Source: Terriglobales bacterium | GTDB taxonomy: Bacteria > Acidobacteriota > Terriglobia > Terriglobales > Acidobacteriaceae | DNA length: 64,000 nucleotides | Reading direction: 5' to 3' | Assembly: GCA_025936825.1 (NCBI GenBank) | Contig: JAICSO010000012.1 | Coordinates: 62,001 to 126,000 of the forward strand | Shown: positions 24,453 to 34,321 of the stretch, piece after piece | How the letters are laid out: every line of letters starts with the position of its first letter | Numbering within the stretch: the stretch's first letter is position 1 | Notes under the pieces: generated by a model | Databases searched by the model: none | What the model was told of the DNA's origin: nothing | What the model saw: only the letters and a program-made list of their open reading frames with translations | Position numbers and translations under genes: made by a program

Positions 24453-26834
24453 GTGGAACTCAGTCCCGCTAGGGACATTGCGCTTTCTCGAACTACCAGG
24501 TCGAAATTGGTCCAACAGAATCCCAATTCCAAGTACGTCTTCTGGCGCGCCGAAGGCAGCCTGCTGGAGTTGACCGCTGTCCGGACCGTGGCGTTCTTTA
24601 CTTGGAATGCTCAGACTTTCAATGAGCGCGGTTGGCGCCGCGGTTCGGTTCTGCTAACTGCTTTTGCGCGGCCCTTCCTATATGCCATCAATCGCCGGTT
24701 CGCCACACGGGTGCTCTACGCCGTATTGCGTGGGATCAGCCGCGACCGTCTCGACCTTCTCGGAGAAGAGTTTTTCCAGTACAAGTTAAAGCCTCACTTG
24801 AAGGAAGAAGGCGTGCGGAGAGTGAAGGAGTTGGTGGCCTCAGGAACCGAGGTCATCCTGCTGAGCCATGGTCTGGACCACGTGATCCGTCACTTGGCCC
24901 AACACCTTGGCGTGAAGCACATTGTCGCGAACCGTCTCGAGTTCCGCGATGGCATTGCTACCGGCCGCCTGATCGATCCCGTCGTTCGACCTCGAGGAGT
25001 ATTTGCACGGCTCGCTTCAAAGGCCGACGGCACTCGCACCATGGCGCAGGTCGCCGCCGACCTCGGCTTCCACAATGCCCGGAGCGTCTCCACGGTTACG
25101 CAACCTGCCGAGCGAGTGACCCCGTCGCTGGAACGCCCGCTGGTCGACTTCGACGGCACGCGCCAGACCTCACCCCTTTCGGTGCGCTCCGCTCTTCGCG
25201 GCAGGCACGTAATGCTGATCGGCGTGACCGGTTTCATCGGCAAGGTATGGCTGGCCAATACCCTGATGGATCTCCCCGACATCGGGAAGATCTATCTACT
25301 GATCCGCCGCCAGAAGTCCAACCCCGCGCAGAAGCGCTTTCAGAAATTGGTTGAAGATTCGCCTGTATTCGATCCGCTTTACGAGAAATATGGATCGAAG
25401 CTGTTGCAGTTCATCAACGACAAGGTCGAGGTGGTCGAAGGCGACGTCACTCAACCAGGACTCGGGATCGATGCTGAGGTTTCCGCCGGGCTGCGTTCCA
25501 AACTTGATCTGATCATCAACAGTTCTGGACTCACCGATTTCAATCCTGACCTTCGAGACGCGCTGGCGACCAATGTGGACGCCGCGGTCTACGTCACTGA
25601 ATTCATTCGCCAGTGCGATCATGCGGGCTTGCTGCATCTCTCGACCTGCTACGTCGCGGGCGCTCGCGATGGCCGTGTGTTCGAGAACGTTCGGCCGGAC
25701 TACACCCCTGCGGGCGTGACCAACTTCGATGCTGAACTCGAGTGGCAGTCGCTCCACAAGTTAGTTGACGACACAGAGCGCCGCGCCGAAGGACCTGAGG
25801 TAACGGAAGAATTGCGCCGTCAGGCCGTGGGCAAGGAGCACGCGGCCAAGGATCTCCAGGGCGCTGCGCTGGAGAATCAGATTAGGAAGAACCGCGTTCG
25901 CTGGCTGCGCAATGAGTTGACCGAAGCGGGGAAGCGCCGCGCCAACGAGCTTGGCTGGCCGAATACTTATACCTTGAGCAAGAGCTTGGCGGAGTCGCTG
26001 CTGGTAAAACACGGCTCGGGACTTCCGATTGCCATCGTCCGTCCCGCGATTGTCGAAAGCTCCACCGCGCAGCCGTTCCGCGGATGGAATGAAGGGATCA
26101 ATACCTCGGCTTCGCTGTCATATCTGCTCGGAACGACTTTCCGGCAACTCCCCAGCAATGAGCGCAAGCGCCTCGACATTATCCCAGTCGATGATGTCTG
26201 CCGCGGCATGACTCTGATTGCCGCAGCGGTAATCGAACGACGCCATGATCAGGTGTACCAGCTGGCCACTTCCGTCACCAACCCGTGCGACATGCGGCGC
26301 TCCATCGAGCTTACGTCTCTTGCGCACCGCAAGCACTATCGCGCGCAGGAAGGGATTGAATACTGGTTGCGTCTGCGTCTCGATGCGATTCCGGTTTCCA
26401 AGGAGCGCTACAACCGCATGTCGGCTCCCGCGCAGCGGGCGGTCGTGAAGGCAATTCAGACGATTGCATCGCCGCTTCCACTCAGGAAGGCGCCGCTTGC
26501 GAAGGCGGAACGCAGTTTGGAAAGAGTCGAGAAGCTGATTGAGCTGTTCGAGCCTTTCATCCTGCTCAACGAGCACGACTTTGTCGCCGAGAACGTGGAG
26601 AAGCTGTCGCACGCGCTGGTTCCCGAGGAACGCGCGCAGTTCGGTTACACCACCTCTTCGCTCGACTGGTACGAGTACTGGATCAACATCCACATCCCGG
26701 CGCTGCGCAAATGGACTTATCCGCTGATCGAGGGCCGTCCGCTGGAGCCGCGGCCGCCGCGCAACCTGCAGACACCCAACGAAGCTGAAACCGTTAAAAC
26801 CGGAGCGAACGGAGCAACGTGGCGATATTCCTGA
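24453..26834 (+). CDS. Degenerate HAD domain fused to fatty acyl-CoA/ACP reductase
   Basis: A 793-residue, two-part protein. Residues of about 28-200 resemble HAD-IB hydrolases ([16 protein letters not shown]), but motif I, normally DxDGT, reads FWRAEGSL, so the nucleophile Asp is missing. From about residue 250 there is a fatty-acyl-reductase (NAD_binding_4) domain: [19 protein letters not shown] (NADPH), [31 protein letters not shown] and [10 protein letters not shown] (Tyr/Lys). A helical C-terminal domain follows. Such enzymes reduce acyl thioesters to fatty aldehyde or alcohol. The protein opens a cluster with two acyl-activating enzymes and an ACP. The GTG start is uncertain; N-terminal codons overlap a small AGTCCCGCTAGGGAC palindrome. 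Confidence 0.82.
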   Translation: MELSPARDIALSRTTRSKLVQQNPNSKYVFWRAEGSLLELTAVRTVAFFTWNAQTFNERGWRRGSVLLTAFARPFLYAINRRFATRVLYAVLRGISRDRLDLLGEEFFQYKLKPHLKEEGVRRVKELVASGTEVILLSHGLDHVIRHLAQHLGVKHIVANRLEFRDGIATGRLIDPVVRPRGVFARLASKADGTRTMAQVAADLGFHNARSVSTVTQPAERVTPSLERPLVDFDGTRQTSPLSVRSALRGRHVMLIGVTGFIGKVWLANTLMDLPDIGKIYLLIRRQKSNPAQKRFQKLVEDSPVFDPLYEKYGSKLLQFINDKVEVVEGDVTQPGLGIDAEVSAGLRSKLDLIINSSGLTDFNPDLRDALATNVDAAVYVTEFIRQCDHAGLLHLSTCYVAGARDGRVFENVRPDYTPAGVTNFDAELEWQSLHKLVDDTERRAEGPEVTEELRRQAVGKEHAAKDLQGAALENQIRKNRVRWLRNELTEAGKRRANELGWPNTYTLSKSLAESLLVKHGSGLPIAIVRPAIVESSTAQPFRGWNEGINTSASLSYLLGTTFRQLPSNERKRLDIIPVDDVCRGMTLIAAAVIERRHDQVYQLATSVTNPCDMRRSIELTSLAHRKHYRAQEGIEYWLRLRLDAIPVSKERYNRMSAPAQRAVVKAIQTIASPLPLRKAPLAKAERSLERVEKLIELFEPFILLNEHDFVAENVEKLSHALVPEERAQFGYTTSSLDWYEYWINIHIPALRKWTYPLIEGRPLEPRPPRNLQTPNEAETVKTGANGATWRYS

Positions 26835-27952
26835 CCGGCTCGACCGGATACATTGGCGCGCACATCGCCGCCAACCTGCTGCAGAATTTCGGCGCCCCCA
26901 TCAATGTGCTGGTGCGCGCGAAGGATCCACACGAAGCCGAAGAGCGGCTCTGGCACTCGATGCAGCTGCATTTCGATTTCAAGACTTTCTACGAGTACCT
27001 GCAGACTGGCATCCGCATTTATCGAGGCGATCTGACCACCGAGAAGTTTGGTCTCTCGCAAGAAGATTACGAGCGCCTGGTTCACACGACGGATTCAGTC
27101 ATCCATTGCGCGGCATCGCTGAACCGCAAGTCGGAGAAGAGTTGTTTAAACGTTAACCTTCGTGGAACGCTTGAAGTCATCAAGCTTGGCCAGCAGGTGG
27201 ACTACTACCACGGATTGCGGCGCTTCAGCCACGTGAGTACGGTGGCGGTTTGCGGAAGGCGCCAGGATGAGTTGGTCACCGAGGACAACTCGGTCGACTG
27301 GAACCGCTCGGATTACGATCCTTACGCCCGCACCAAGAAGTTCTGCGAGCACATGATCCGCCAGCTTCTGCCGGAAGTGCCCAAGACGATTTTTCGCCCC
27401 AGCATTGTTCTCGGCGACAGCCGCCGCGCCGAAACCACGCAGTTCGACATGGTTCGTGCCTTCGTCTTCCTTGCGGGACTGCCCGCGCTGCCGCTGCGCT
27501 CGAAAGATCGCGTGGACATTGTCAACGTCGACTTCGTGGCGGACGCCGTCGCGACCCTGCACATGAAGGAAAAGACGAACTACGACACCTACCATCTTTC
27601 GTCCGGCCGCGACTCGCAGACATTCAAGCAGATCACGGCTTCGCTGGCTGCTGCCCAAGGCAAGCGCGGCCCAGTTTATCTCCCCTTCGCGCAGAAGCCG
27701 TTTTCCGGAACCGTCGACATGCTCGCCAATCGCAAAAGCACGGTTGGACACATCGCAGCGCTGATGAAAGTCTTCCTGCCGTATCTGACCTTTAACACCG
27801 TTTTCGACAACACGCGCGTGACCACGGAACTGGGCCGCAAGCCGGTGCCGTTTTCGCAATATAGTTTTCCCTTGTTGAAATTTAGCCGCGAAACCAATTT
27901 CACCTATCCGTATCAGGCCTGGCCGGCCCAGGTCGGAGGCTCCGCCGCATGA
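26819..27952 (+). CDS. SDR protein, thioester-reductase-like (NAD_binding_4)
   Basis: 377 residues starting at GTG and overlapping the gene before it by 16 bases. N-terminal [19 protein letters not shown] is the NAD(P)-binding turn; [31 protein letters not shown] and [12 protein letters not shown] (Tyr/Lys) complete the catalytic set. [18 protein letters not shown] is typical of the carboxyl-thioester-reductase branch. It could reduce an acyl-ACP or epimerise/dehydrogenate a lipid intermediate made by the larger reductase upstream. It is coupled by ATGA-type overlap to the next gene. Confidence 0.82.
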   Translation: MAIFLTGSTGYIGAHIAANLLQNFGAPINVLVRAKDPHEAEERLWHSMQLHFDFKTFYEYLQTGIRIYRGDLTTEKFGLSQEDYERLVHTTDSVIHCAASLNRKSEKSCLNVNLRGTLEVIKLGQQVDYYHGLRRFSHVSTVAVCGRRQDELVTEDNSVDWNRSDYDPYARTKKFCEHMIRQLLPEVPKTIFRPSIVLGDSRRAETTQFDMVRAFVFLAGLPALPLRSKDRVDIVNVDFVADAVATLHMKEKTNYDTYHLSSGRDSQTFKQITASLAAAQGKRGPVYLPFAQKPFSGTVDMLANRKSTVGHIAALMKVFLPYLTFNTVFDNTRVTTELGRKPVPFSQYSFPLLKFSRETNFTYPYQAWPAQVGGSAA

Positions 27953-29358
27953 TGGACTTCATGTTGCAGGCCTGGGTCAGCTCAATCATTGAACGAAAAA
28001 AAGCCGCGTGGGTGCTGGGCAAAGGCGAGCGTTGGGCGCCGGGCAAGAAACTGAAGCTGCTCTTCGCTGGATACAACGGCGCGCGCAACATGGGCTCGGA
28101 CGCTCGCGTCGAAGAGATGATTCGACAGTTACGCCATGTGCTCGGCCCGGAGAACGTCGAGTTCAGCGTCATGAGCCAGAATTTCAAGCTCACTGAGGGA
28201 TACTTCAAAGACACACGCCAAGTTCATCTTCCCGACATCTTCCCGCCGTTCCTTGCCAATGAGGTTCCTCAGAATCATGGCGTCGTGGCTTGTGAAGGCT
28301 CGATGTTCAAAAGCAAATTCGCCAACGCCCTTGCCACCATGATGATCGGTTCTCTGGGGATTGCGGCAGCAGAGAACAAGCTTTCTGTGGGCTACGGCGC
28401 GGAAGCCGGGCACATGGACACACCGATTCGGAAGATGTGCGCGCGCTTCTGCAAAGACTCTCTCGTCATTACGCGCAACGAAGAATCCCGCACGATCTTG
28501 CGCGAACTCGGGGTTCCGACCGAACTTGGAACCGACACCGCCTGGACCTTCGAGCCGCGCGCGCCCGAGTATGGACGGAAAGTTCTCAGCGATCACGGCT
28601 GGGACGGCCGCAAGCCTGTCCTGGTCATTTGCCCGATCAATCCGTTCGAGTGGCCGGTGCGCGCTGCGGTTGGCAAGTTGATCGCGATGAAGACGACGGG
28701 AGCGCACAAATCGAGCCACTACCGCGGCCCCTACTTCCACAACTCTGGTCCGGAGGCAGATCGCAAGTATGCGCACTACCTCACCGCAATCGGAAACGCA
28801 GTCGACGCTTTCCGCAAGCGCCACGATGTTTTCGTAATCATGGTTGCAACCGAGCGCTTGGACGCGCGCCCCGCAAGAAAAATTTCAGAGCGGTTGGGCG
28901 GAGTTCCTATCCTGACCTCCGATGACTACAACATGTACGAGATCGTCAGCATTTTGCGCGCATGCCACCTGATGGCGTCATCGCGTTTTCACGGGATCGT
29001 GACGTCCATGCCAGGCTTGGTGCCGTCGTGTGGCATCACTATGGACGAGCGCATCCGCAACCTGATGAAGGATCGTGGGCATGAACATTTGCTGATGGAA
29101 GTGGATGATCCGGACCTGGAGCCCAAGTTGCTCGCGGCGTTGGAACACCTGGCGGCCAATGGCGAGAAGATTGCCGACGGGATTGGTCGTACGGTTGTAA
29201 AGAATTTGAAGTTGATGGCGCGCATGGGCGTTTACTTCGAAGAAGAGGTGCACAGCCGCTATCCCGAATTCACGACGCGCAAGGGCCAGTGGGGCTGGGA
29301 AGATTACCTCCCGCCCATGGACGCCGGCCTGCATCGCCTGGTCGGGATGTATAGCTGA
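27949..29358 (+). CDS. Polysaccharide pyruvyl transferase-family protein
   Basis: 469 residues. [22 protein letters not shown] near residue 40, [38 protein letters not shown] and [14 protein letters not shown] are the typical blocks of the PS_pyruv_trans/CsaB family, which add ketal pyruvate to sugars. It lies inside a lipid-synthesis operon, overlapping the SDR gene by four bases. A glycosyl- or pyruvyl-type modification of a lipid head group is the easiest reading; true pyruvylation is not shown. Confidence 0.82.
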   Translation: MMDFMLQAWVSSIIERKKAAWVLGKGERWAPGKKLKLLFAGYNGARNMGSDARVEEMIRQLRHVLGPENVEFSVMSQNFKLTEGYFKDTRQVHLPDIFPPFLANEVPQNHGVVACEGSMFKSKFANALATMMIGSLGIAAAENKLSVGYGAEAGHMDTPIRKMCARFCKDSLVITRNEESRTILRELGVPTELGTDTAWTFEPRAPEYGRKVLSDHGWDGRKPVLVICPINPFEWPVRAAVGKLIAMKTTGAHKSSHYRGPYFHNSGPEADRKYAHYLTAIGNAVDAFRKRHDVFVIMVATERLDARPARKISERLGGVPILTSDDYNMYEIVSILRACHLMASSRFHGIVTSMPGLVPSCGITMDERIRNLMKDRGHEHLLMEVDDPDLEPKLLAALEHLAANGEKIADGIGRTVVKNLKLMARMGVYFEEEVHSRYPEFTTRKGQWGWEDYLPPMDAGLHRLVGMYS

Positions 29359-29362
29359 GCGA

Positions 29363-29440
29363 ATTTCAGATTGTAAATTTCAGATTGCAGATTGAAGTCC
29401 AAGCATTCTGAAATCTTCAATCTGAAATCTTCAATCTGAA
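29363..29440. repeat. AT-rich inverted repeat between two lipid-cluster genes
   Basis: Direct and inverted copies of TTCAGATTG / CAATCTGAA: TTTCAGATTG twice on the left, CTTCAATCTGAA twice on the right. The arms can pair (CTTCAATCTG with CAGATTGAAG). It is much more AT-rich than the genes around it and may be a terminator-like hairpin or a small repeat. Confidence 0.7.
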
Positions 29441-29447
29441 CTGAATC

Positions 29448-31106
29448 GTGTCCTTTCTCGATCAAATCTTTGCGCGGCTCGAAGCGTCTGCTGATCAGGC
29501 GCTCCTGACCGAACTGCACGATTCTGGCACGATCGCATTTACCGGCAGCGACCTGCTTGCGAAAATTTCCCAAGCCCGCGCATTCCTGGCGGCGCGCGGC
29601 CTCAATAAGGGTGATCGCGTTGCACTCCTCGCCGCCAATGGCGTCCATTGGATTGTGATGGACCTCGCGATTATTGCGGAGGGCCTGGTCGTGGTGCCGC
29701 TCTACTCGAGGCAAGCGCCGTCCGAACTCGTCACCATGATGAAGGACGGCTCGCCCGCGCTAATCTGCTGCGGGGATGCGGCACTACGGGACTCAATCCT
29801 CCAGGTCTGGTCGCAGGCGCCGGCGCAAGCGCTGTTTGACGAGATTTTCGCCAACGAAAGCACGACGGCGGCCGAGGCGCCCGCTCCGTACCAGCACGCC
29901 GATTCTGACCTCGTTGCGATCATCTACACCTCAGGCACCTCCGGCGAAGCCAAAGGCGCAATGATCAATGCCGGCAACGTGGGCCACATTCTGCAGTGCA
30001 CGTCTGAGCGCCTCGACCTCCTGATGAACCGTCGCCCAGGGCAGGATCGTGTGTATCAATGGGCACCGCTGAATTTTGCGGCCGCATGGATCACGACCCT
30101 CACCGGTCTTCTCCGTGGAAGCACCACATTCATGAACACCGACCTGAACCGTCTGGCGAGAGAAATTCGCGAGGTTCAGCCCGACTACTTCGTCAATGTC
30201 CCCGCCCTCCTCGAACGCGTCCGCCGCGCGGTGGACGAGCAAATCTGGAAGACCGGTGGCATCGTCAGCACGATTTACACCAAGGCCAAAGCCGCTTACA
30301 TGCGCAAACATGAGGGCAAAGCCAGCGCTGTCGGCTCAGTCTGGCTTGCGATGGCTAATAACCTCGTGTTCCCGACCATCCGCAAAAAGATGATCGGCGG
30401 CAACATCAAGGCGCTCATTTGCGGATCGGCGCCGCTCAACCTCGAAACCCAGCTTTACTTCATGATGCTGGGCATTCCGGTTTTGCAGGTGTACGGCCTC
30501 ACCGAGACCACAGCCATCTGCACCATGGACGACCCGCGCAGCTTCGAACCGGGCCGCGTCGGCAGCGCCGTGCCGGGAGTCGAAATGAAGCTGGGTGAGA
30601 ACGACGAGATTCTTGTGCACGGACCCAACGTGTTTCCCGGGTACTGGAATCGTCCCGAAGAAACTGCCAAAGTTCTGCGCGACGGCTGGTTCCATACCGG
30701 CGATCAGGGCGAAGTCAGCGCGGCAGGGAACTGGAAGATTTCCGGTCGCATCAAGAACCTGATCATCCTCAACTCCGGCCACAACATCGCTCCCGAGCCG
30801 ATTGAAGACGAGTTGCTCAACCTGCTTCCCACCGCGCAGCACGTCGTGCTCGTCGGCAATGGCCGCAGCTATCTTTCTGCTATGGTTACGGGAAGCGTGA
30901 ACGCCGAGCAGGTGCAGGCAGGAATCGACGCTGTGAATCCGTCTCTGCCGCATTACAAACAGATACGCGCATTTCGGATCACGGACGAGGCGTTTACGCC
31001 GGAGAACGGCCTGCTGACGGCCAATGGCAAGCTTAAACGCGACGCGATCGCACTGCGCTTCAAACAAGATATCGAGGAGATGTACGCAGTAAAGAAAGCT
31101 GTTTAG
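29448..31106 (+). CDS. AMP-dependent acyl-CoA/ACP synthetase
   Basis: 552 residues, GTG start. The adenylate-forming motifs are intact: IIYTSGTSGEAKGAM (P-loop A3), VYGLTETTAICT (A5), WFHTGDQGEV (A7), SGRIKNLIILNSGHNIAPEPIED (A8) and the Lys of NGKLKRDAI (A10). FAAWITTLTGLLRGSTT matches long-chain acyl-CoA synthetases. It activates a fatty acid via acyl-AMP and probably loads CoA or the ACP encoded two genes downstream. Confidence 0.88.
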   Translation: MSFLDQIFARLEASADQALLTELHDSGTIAFTGSDLLAKISQARAFLAARGLNKGDRVALLAANGVHWIVMDLAIIAEGLVVVPLYSRQAPSELVTMMKDGSPALICCGDAALRDSILQVWSQAPAQALFDEIFANESTTAAEAPAPYQHADSDLVAIIYTSGTSGEAKGAMINAGNVGHILQCTSERLDLLMNRRPGQDRVYQWAPLNFAAAWITTLTGLLRGSTTFMNTDLNRLAREIREVQPDYFVNVPALLERVRRAVDEQIWKTGGIVSTIYTKAKAAYMRKHEGKASAVGSVWLAMANNLVFPTIRKKMIGGNIKALICGSAPLNLETQLYFMMLGIPVLQVYGLTETTAICTMDDPRSFEPGRVGSAVPGVEMKLGENDEILVHGPNVFPGYWNRPEETAKVLRDGWFHTGDQGEVSAAGNWKISGRIKNLIILNSGHNIAPEPIEDELLNLLPTAQHVVLVGNGRSYLSAMVTGSVNAEQVQAGIDAVNPSLPHYKQIRAFRITDEAFTPENGLLTANGKLKRDAIALRFKQDIEEMYAVKKAV

Positions 31107-31109
31107 ATT

Positions 31110-31172
31110 CCTTCGTGTACCATCGTGCCCTTTGTGGTTGGTAACTTCTCTCACCACGCAGGACACGAAGGT
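31110..31172. repeat. Inverted repeat, family C copy 1
   Basis: CCTTCGTGT near the left end pairs with ACACGAAGG near the right end (9 bp), and CACCACG.AGGACAC matches the C family copies near 32.3 and 40.75 kb. Lies between the acyl-CoA synthetase and enoyl-CoA hydratase genes. Confidence 0.65.
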
Positions 31173-31194
31173 GCACTAAGGAAAACCGAGCAGA

Positions 31195-31998
31195 ATGCAC
31201 AGTTACAAAGGCAACGCGATTTCGTGGGAACTGGCCAACGGCGTCATTGAACTGGCGTTGCACCGTGAGCCTTGCAACGAACTCGGAACGAAATCGCTGG
31301 ACGAATTCGAAAAGTTCCTCGCCGCTCTGCCTGACATGGAAGAGCATGCCCATGCGCTCATCATTCATAGCGAGTTGAGTTCCGGATTCTCCGCAGGCGC
31401 CGATCTCCGTGAAATTTACTTTTCCACTCAGGGCATGGAAAAACAGGCGGCTGCGGCGCACGTACGGCAGCTGCTGGAGCGCGTTCACCATGTCATGAAC
31501 ACGCTCGATGCCTGCCCGCTCACCACGATCGCTGCAGTTCATAGCGTGACCTTTGGCGGCGGGCTTGAGCTCGCCCTCACCTGCGACATGATCATCGCGG
31601 ACAAGACAGCGCGTTTTTGCTTCCCCGAACTGCGTCTCGGGCTGATCCCCGGTTTCGGTGGAATCCCTCGGCTGAAGCGGGATCTCGGCAATGCCGTAGT
31701 CCGCGACCTGTTACTTACGGGGCGCAGTTTCAATGTCACCAAAGCGCAGCAGATTGGGTTGGTCAGCCAAGTGGTAGCGGAAGGGCACGCGCTGAGAGTC
31801 GCGCGAGGCACAGCGGCGCAGCTTACTAAGTTTGACCGCGGCGCCGCCGCCGAGGCCAAGAAGTTCATCAAGCCGATTCCATACGACGAGCTTCGCCGCG
31901 AGATTGACATTTTCTGCGAGCTGTTCGCGCTGCCTGCGACCGAGCGCGGCCTGAAGAAATTCGTTGAAAGCAACGACGCCCAGCCGTATTTGCCATAA
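31195..31998 (+). CDS. Enoyl-CoA hydratase/isomerase-family protein
   Basis: 267 residues of the crotonase fold. SSGFSAGADLREIYF (first oxyanion-hole strand) and HSVTFGGGLELALTCDMIIAD (second) are intact, and ARFCFPELRLGLIPGFGGIPRL is the usual next block. The substrate is an acyl-CoA (or acyl-ACP). It lies between an acyl-activating enzyme and an ACP, so it probably acts on the chain they carry rather than in general beta-oxidation. Confidence 0.85.
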   Translation: MHSYKGNAISWELANGVIELALHREPCNELGTKSLDEFEKFLAALPDMEEHAHALIIHSELSSGFSAGADLREIYFSTQGMEKQAAAAHVRQLLERVHHVMNTLDACPLTTIAAVHSVTFGGGLELALTCDMIIADKTARFCFPELRLGLIPGFGGIPRLKRDLGNAVVRDLLLTGRSFNVTKAQQIGLVSQVVAEGHALRVARGTAAQLTKFDRGAAAEAKKFIKPIPYDELRREIDIFCELFALPATERGLKKFVESNDAQPYLP

Positions 31999-32000
31999 TA

Positions 32001-32249
32001 ATGACCATGCGAACTCCGCAACAGACCACCGAAGAAATCCTTGACCTCGCCGCCGCGCAGTTCAAGGTGCCGCGCGAGAGCCTTTCGCCTGACGACGACT
32101 TCTTCAAGAAACTCGGCATCGACAGCCTGCAAGCGCTGAGCCTTCTTACGCGCCTCGAACAGCATTTCAACGTGGAACTGCCGGACTACGAACTGCAGGG
32201 CGTGACCGATTTCCGCACTCTCGCCGAACGGATCCAAAGTAGGCTGTAA
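32001..32249 (+). CDS. Acyl carrier protein (cluster-specific)
   Basis: 82 residues. The phosphopantetheine site is GIDSLQALSLL with Ser at about residue 42. The usual short acidic helix before it (DDDFFKKL) and EQHFNVELPDYELQGVTDFRTLAE after it match ACP/PCP-like carriers. It starts two bases after the enoyl-CoA hydratase stop. It is separate from the general fatty-acid ACP gene, which would be with fab genes, so it most likely carries a special acyl chain. Confidence 0.92.
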   Translation: MTMRTPQQTTEEILDLAAAQFKVPRESLSPDDDFFKKLGIDSLQALSLLTRLEQHFNVELPDYELQGVTDFRTLAERIQSRL

Positions 32250-32259
32250 AATCAATATT

Positions 32260-32377
32260 CACCACGGAGACACGGAGCCACAGAGGAAGAGAATCGTGTC
32301 TTTGTCGTGGACGCTGGGGCATCCGGGAACCCACTCAATCACGTAGTAGTTCTCCGTGTCTCTGTGTCTCCGTGGTG
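32260..32377. repeat. Large inverted repeat, family C copy 2
   Basis: CACCACGGAGACAC at the left end and GTGTCTCCGTGGTG at the right end are perfect 14-base inverted arms, with more pairing inside (CGGAGCCACAGAG / CTCTGTG). This type of imperfect palindrome recurs at 40.7 kb with CACCACAGAGGACACAGAG. It separates the ACP from the second acyl-activating enzyme. Confidence 0.85.
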
Positions 32378-32420
32378 AAATAGGTGTGAGAGGCTCCAGA
32401 CCACCCGATCACCCGATAAG

Positions 32421-34130
32421 ATGATCGATCTCGACCAACACTCATCGCTCGGCTCGGCGCTTCGCGAAGCGCTCGACACCTTCGCCAATGAAACTTGCCT
32501 GATCGAAGCCGATCGCGACCGTGAGCGCACGCGCCTCACATATTCCGACTTCAACCACATGGCGCTGCCGCTAGCTCGCGCCTTGCAGGACGCCGAGTTT
32601 CGCCCCAACGACCGCTGCGCCATCATCATGACCAATCAGTCCAAGTGGCTGATTTCGGCGTATGCGCTGCTCTATACGGGTGGCGTGCTGGTCCCGCTGG
32701 ATTACAAGCTCACAGCCGGCGAGCATCTGGAACTGTTGGCCCATTCCAAAGCGAAGTTCCTGATTATCGAGTACCACTTGTGGCGCGCCATTACCCAGCA
32801 TCCAGAATTCGCCAATCACAAGGTGAAGATTGTTCTGGTGACAGAAGCGCCGCCAACCGCGGATCTCAAAGGTGGTTTTCGTTGGGAGGAATTTCGCCGC
32901 AAAGGTGATCCCAACTTCATCAACCGCAAGCGCGACGATTGGGCCTGCATCGTCTATTCCTCCGGCACCGGGGGCCGTCCAAAGGGCTGTGTTCTCACTC
33001 ACAACAATTACCTGGAGCAGTGCAAGTCGCTTACCGCCTGGTATCCCTTCTGGCCGGGCGTGCGCTACCTCAGCATTCTTCCGACGAACCACGCGATCGA
33101 TTTCATGGTCGGGTTTATTGGTCCGTTTGTTTGCGGAGCCTGTGTGGTGCACCTCCGCACGCTGCGCCCAGAGTTCGTGCGCGACGCATTCGTTCGCTAC
33201 AAGATCACGTACGTCAGCCTGGTCCCGCTGGTGCTGAAGAACCTCGAGCGAGGAATTCGAGGTAATTTCGAGAACCTTTCCCCGTCGAAGCGCTTCATCC
33301 TCGACCGCCTGATTTCGTTGAACAAACTGCTCACGCGCAAGCGCCCTAACGTTCCGCTGAGCCGCAACCTACTGCCGCAAGTTCACAAAGCGTTCGGCTG
33401 CGAACTCCTGGCCCTCATCACCGGGGGTGCGTTCATTGAGCCTTCGACCATGCAGTTTTTCTACGACCTAGGGATTCCGGTCGCGAATGGCTACGGCCTC
33501 ACCGAAGGCGGCACCGCGCTGACTCTGAATGACTTGAAACCATTTCGTGCTGACACAGTGGGCAAGCCGCTTCCGGGCGTTGAACTTCGTATTCTCAATC
33601 CTGATGCGGATGGCATCGGAGAAGTCGCTGCCAAGAGCGCAACCGTGATGTCGCATTATCTCGATGACCCCGAACTCACCGCCGAAACCATCGTCGACGG
33701 TTGGCTTCTCACCGGCGATCTCGGCCGCTTTGAAGGTACGGGGCACCTCCAGTTGTTCGGTCGCAAGAAGAACATGATCGTCACCGAAGGCGGCAAGAAC
33801 ATTTATCCCGAGGACATTGAATCCGCCTTCGAAGGAATTGAGATCAAGGAGCACTGCATCTTTGCGGCCAACTTCATCTGGCCGCAGAAAGAGCTTGGCA
33901 AGGAAATGCTTGTGCTGGTGCTGCACCCCGACCTGAACCAGGAAGTCACGACCACGATCCTCGATGACATCTCCGCGCGCAATCGCCGCCTGCCGGATTT
34001 CAAGCGCGTCGGCGGCTACTTGGTCTGGGACAAAGACTTTCCTCGCACCGCGTCCATGAAAATCAAGCGCAACGAACTGGCGGAGCAGATTCGAACATCA
34101 GTGGAAAGTAGCGCAGTGAAGGCACTCTAG
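32421..34130 (+). CDS. AMP-dependent acyl-CoA/ACP synthetase (second paralogue)
   Basis: 569 residues. Motifs: [21 protein letters not shown] (A3), [14 protein letters not shown] (A5), [40 protein letters not shown] (A7-A8) and the Lys of SMKIKRNEL (A10). It differs clearly from the first synthetase of the cluster, so each may activate a different acid or feed a different carrier. The family C palindrome lies just upstream. Confidence 0.87.
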   Translation: MIDLDQHSSLGSALREALDTFANETCLIEADRDRERTRLTYSDFNHMALPLARALQDAEFRPNDRCAIIMTNQSKWLISAYALLYTGGVLVPLDYKLTAGEHLELLAHSKAKFLIIEYHLWRAITQHPEFANHKVKIVLVTEAPPTADLKGGFRWEEFRRKGDPNFINRKRDDWACIVYSSGTGGRPKGCVLTHNNYLEQCKSLTAWYPFWPGVRYLSILPTNHAIDFMVGFIGPFVCGACVVHLRTLRPEFVRDAFVRYKITYVSLVPLVLKNLERGIRGNFENLSPSKRFILDRLISLNKLLTRKRPNVPLSRNLLPQVHKAFGCELLALITGGAFIEPSTMQFFYDLGIPVANGYGLTEGGTALTLNDLKPFRADTVGKPLPGVELRILNPDADGIGEVAAKSATVMSHYLDDPELTAETIVDGWLLTGDLGRFEGTGHLQLFGRKKNMIVTEGGKNIYPEDIESAFEGIEIKEHCIFAANFIWPQKELGKEMLVLVLHPDLNQEVTTTILDDISARNRRLPDFKRVGGYLVWDKDFPRTASMKIKRNELAEQIRTSVESSAVKAL

Positions 34131-34249
34131 TTTCCTTCGTGGGGTTCGATGATTCGTGGGAGCGAAGCTTTCATAAGCGGACTGCGGTTCCAGATCTGTG
34201 GGTTGAGCGGAACTTCCACGCAGACGCTCAAATCCGAAGGATCGGCCCA

Positions 34250-34320
34250 GCTTAGCCCAGGACGGAGGCCCTGGGTTGCCGAACAAATATGTAGTAGTCC
34301 CGGGGGGACGGCACACCGAA
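34250..34320. repeat. Degenerate family A repeat before the lipid kinase gene
   Basis: AGCCCAGGACGGAGGCCCTGGGTTG, a spacer, then AGTCCCGGGGGGACGGCAC. Same order as family A near 39.3 kb but with several mismatches in the hairpin loops. Confidence 0.5.
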
Positions 34321-34321
34321 C

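Noticed and set aside
28008-28925. Several plus-strand ORFs inside the pyruvyl-transferase gene
   Set aside because: Out-of-frame shadows rich in Arg/Gly; the 469-residue frame shows the family motifs.
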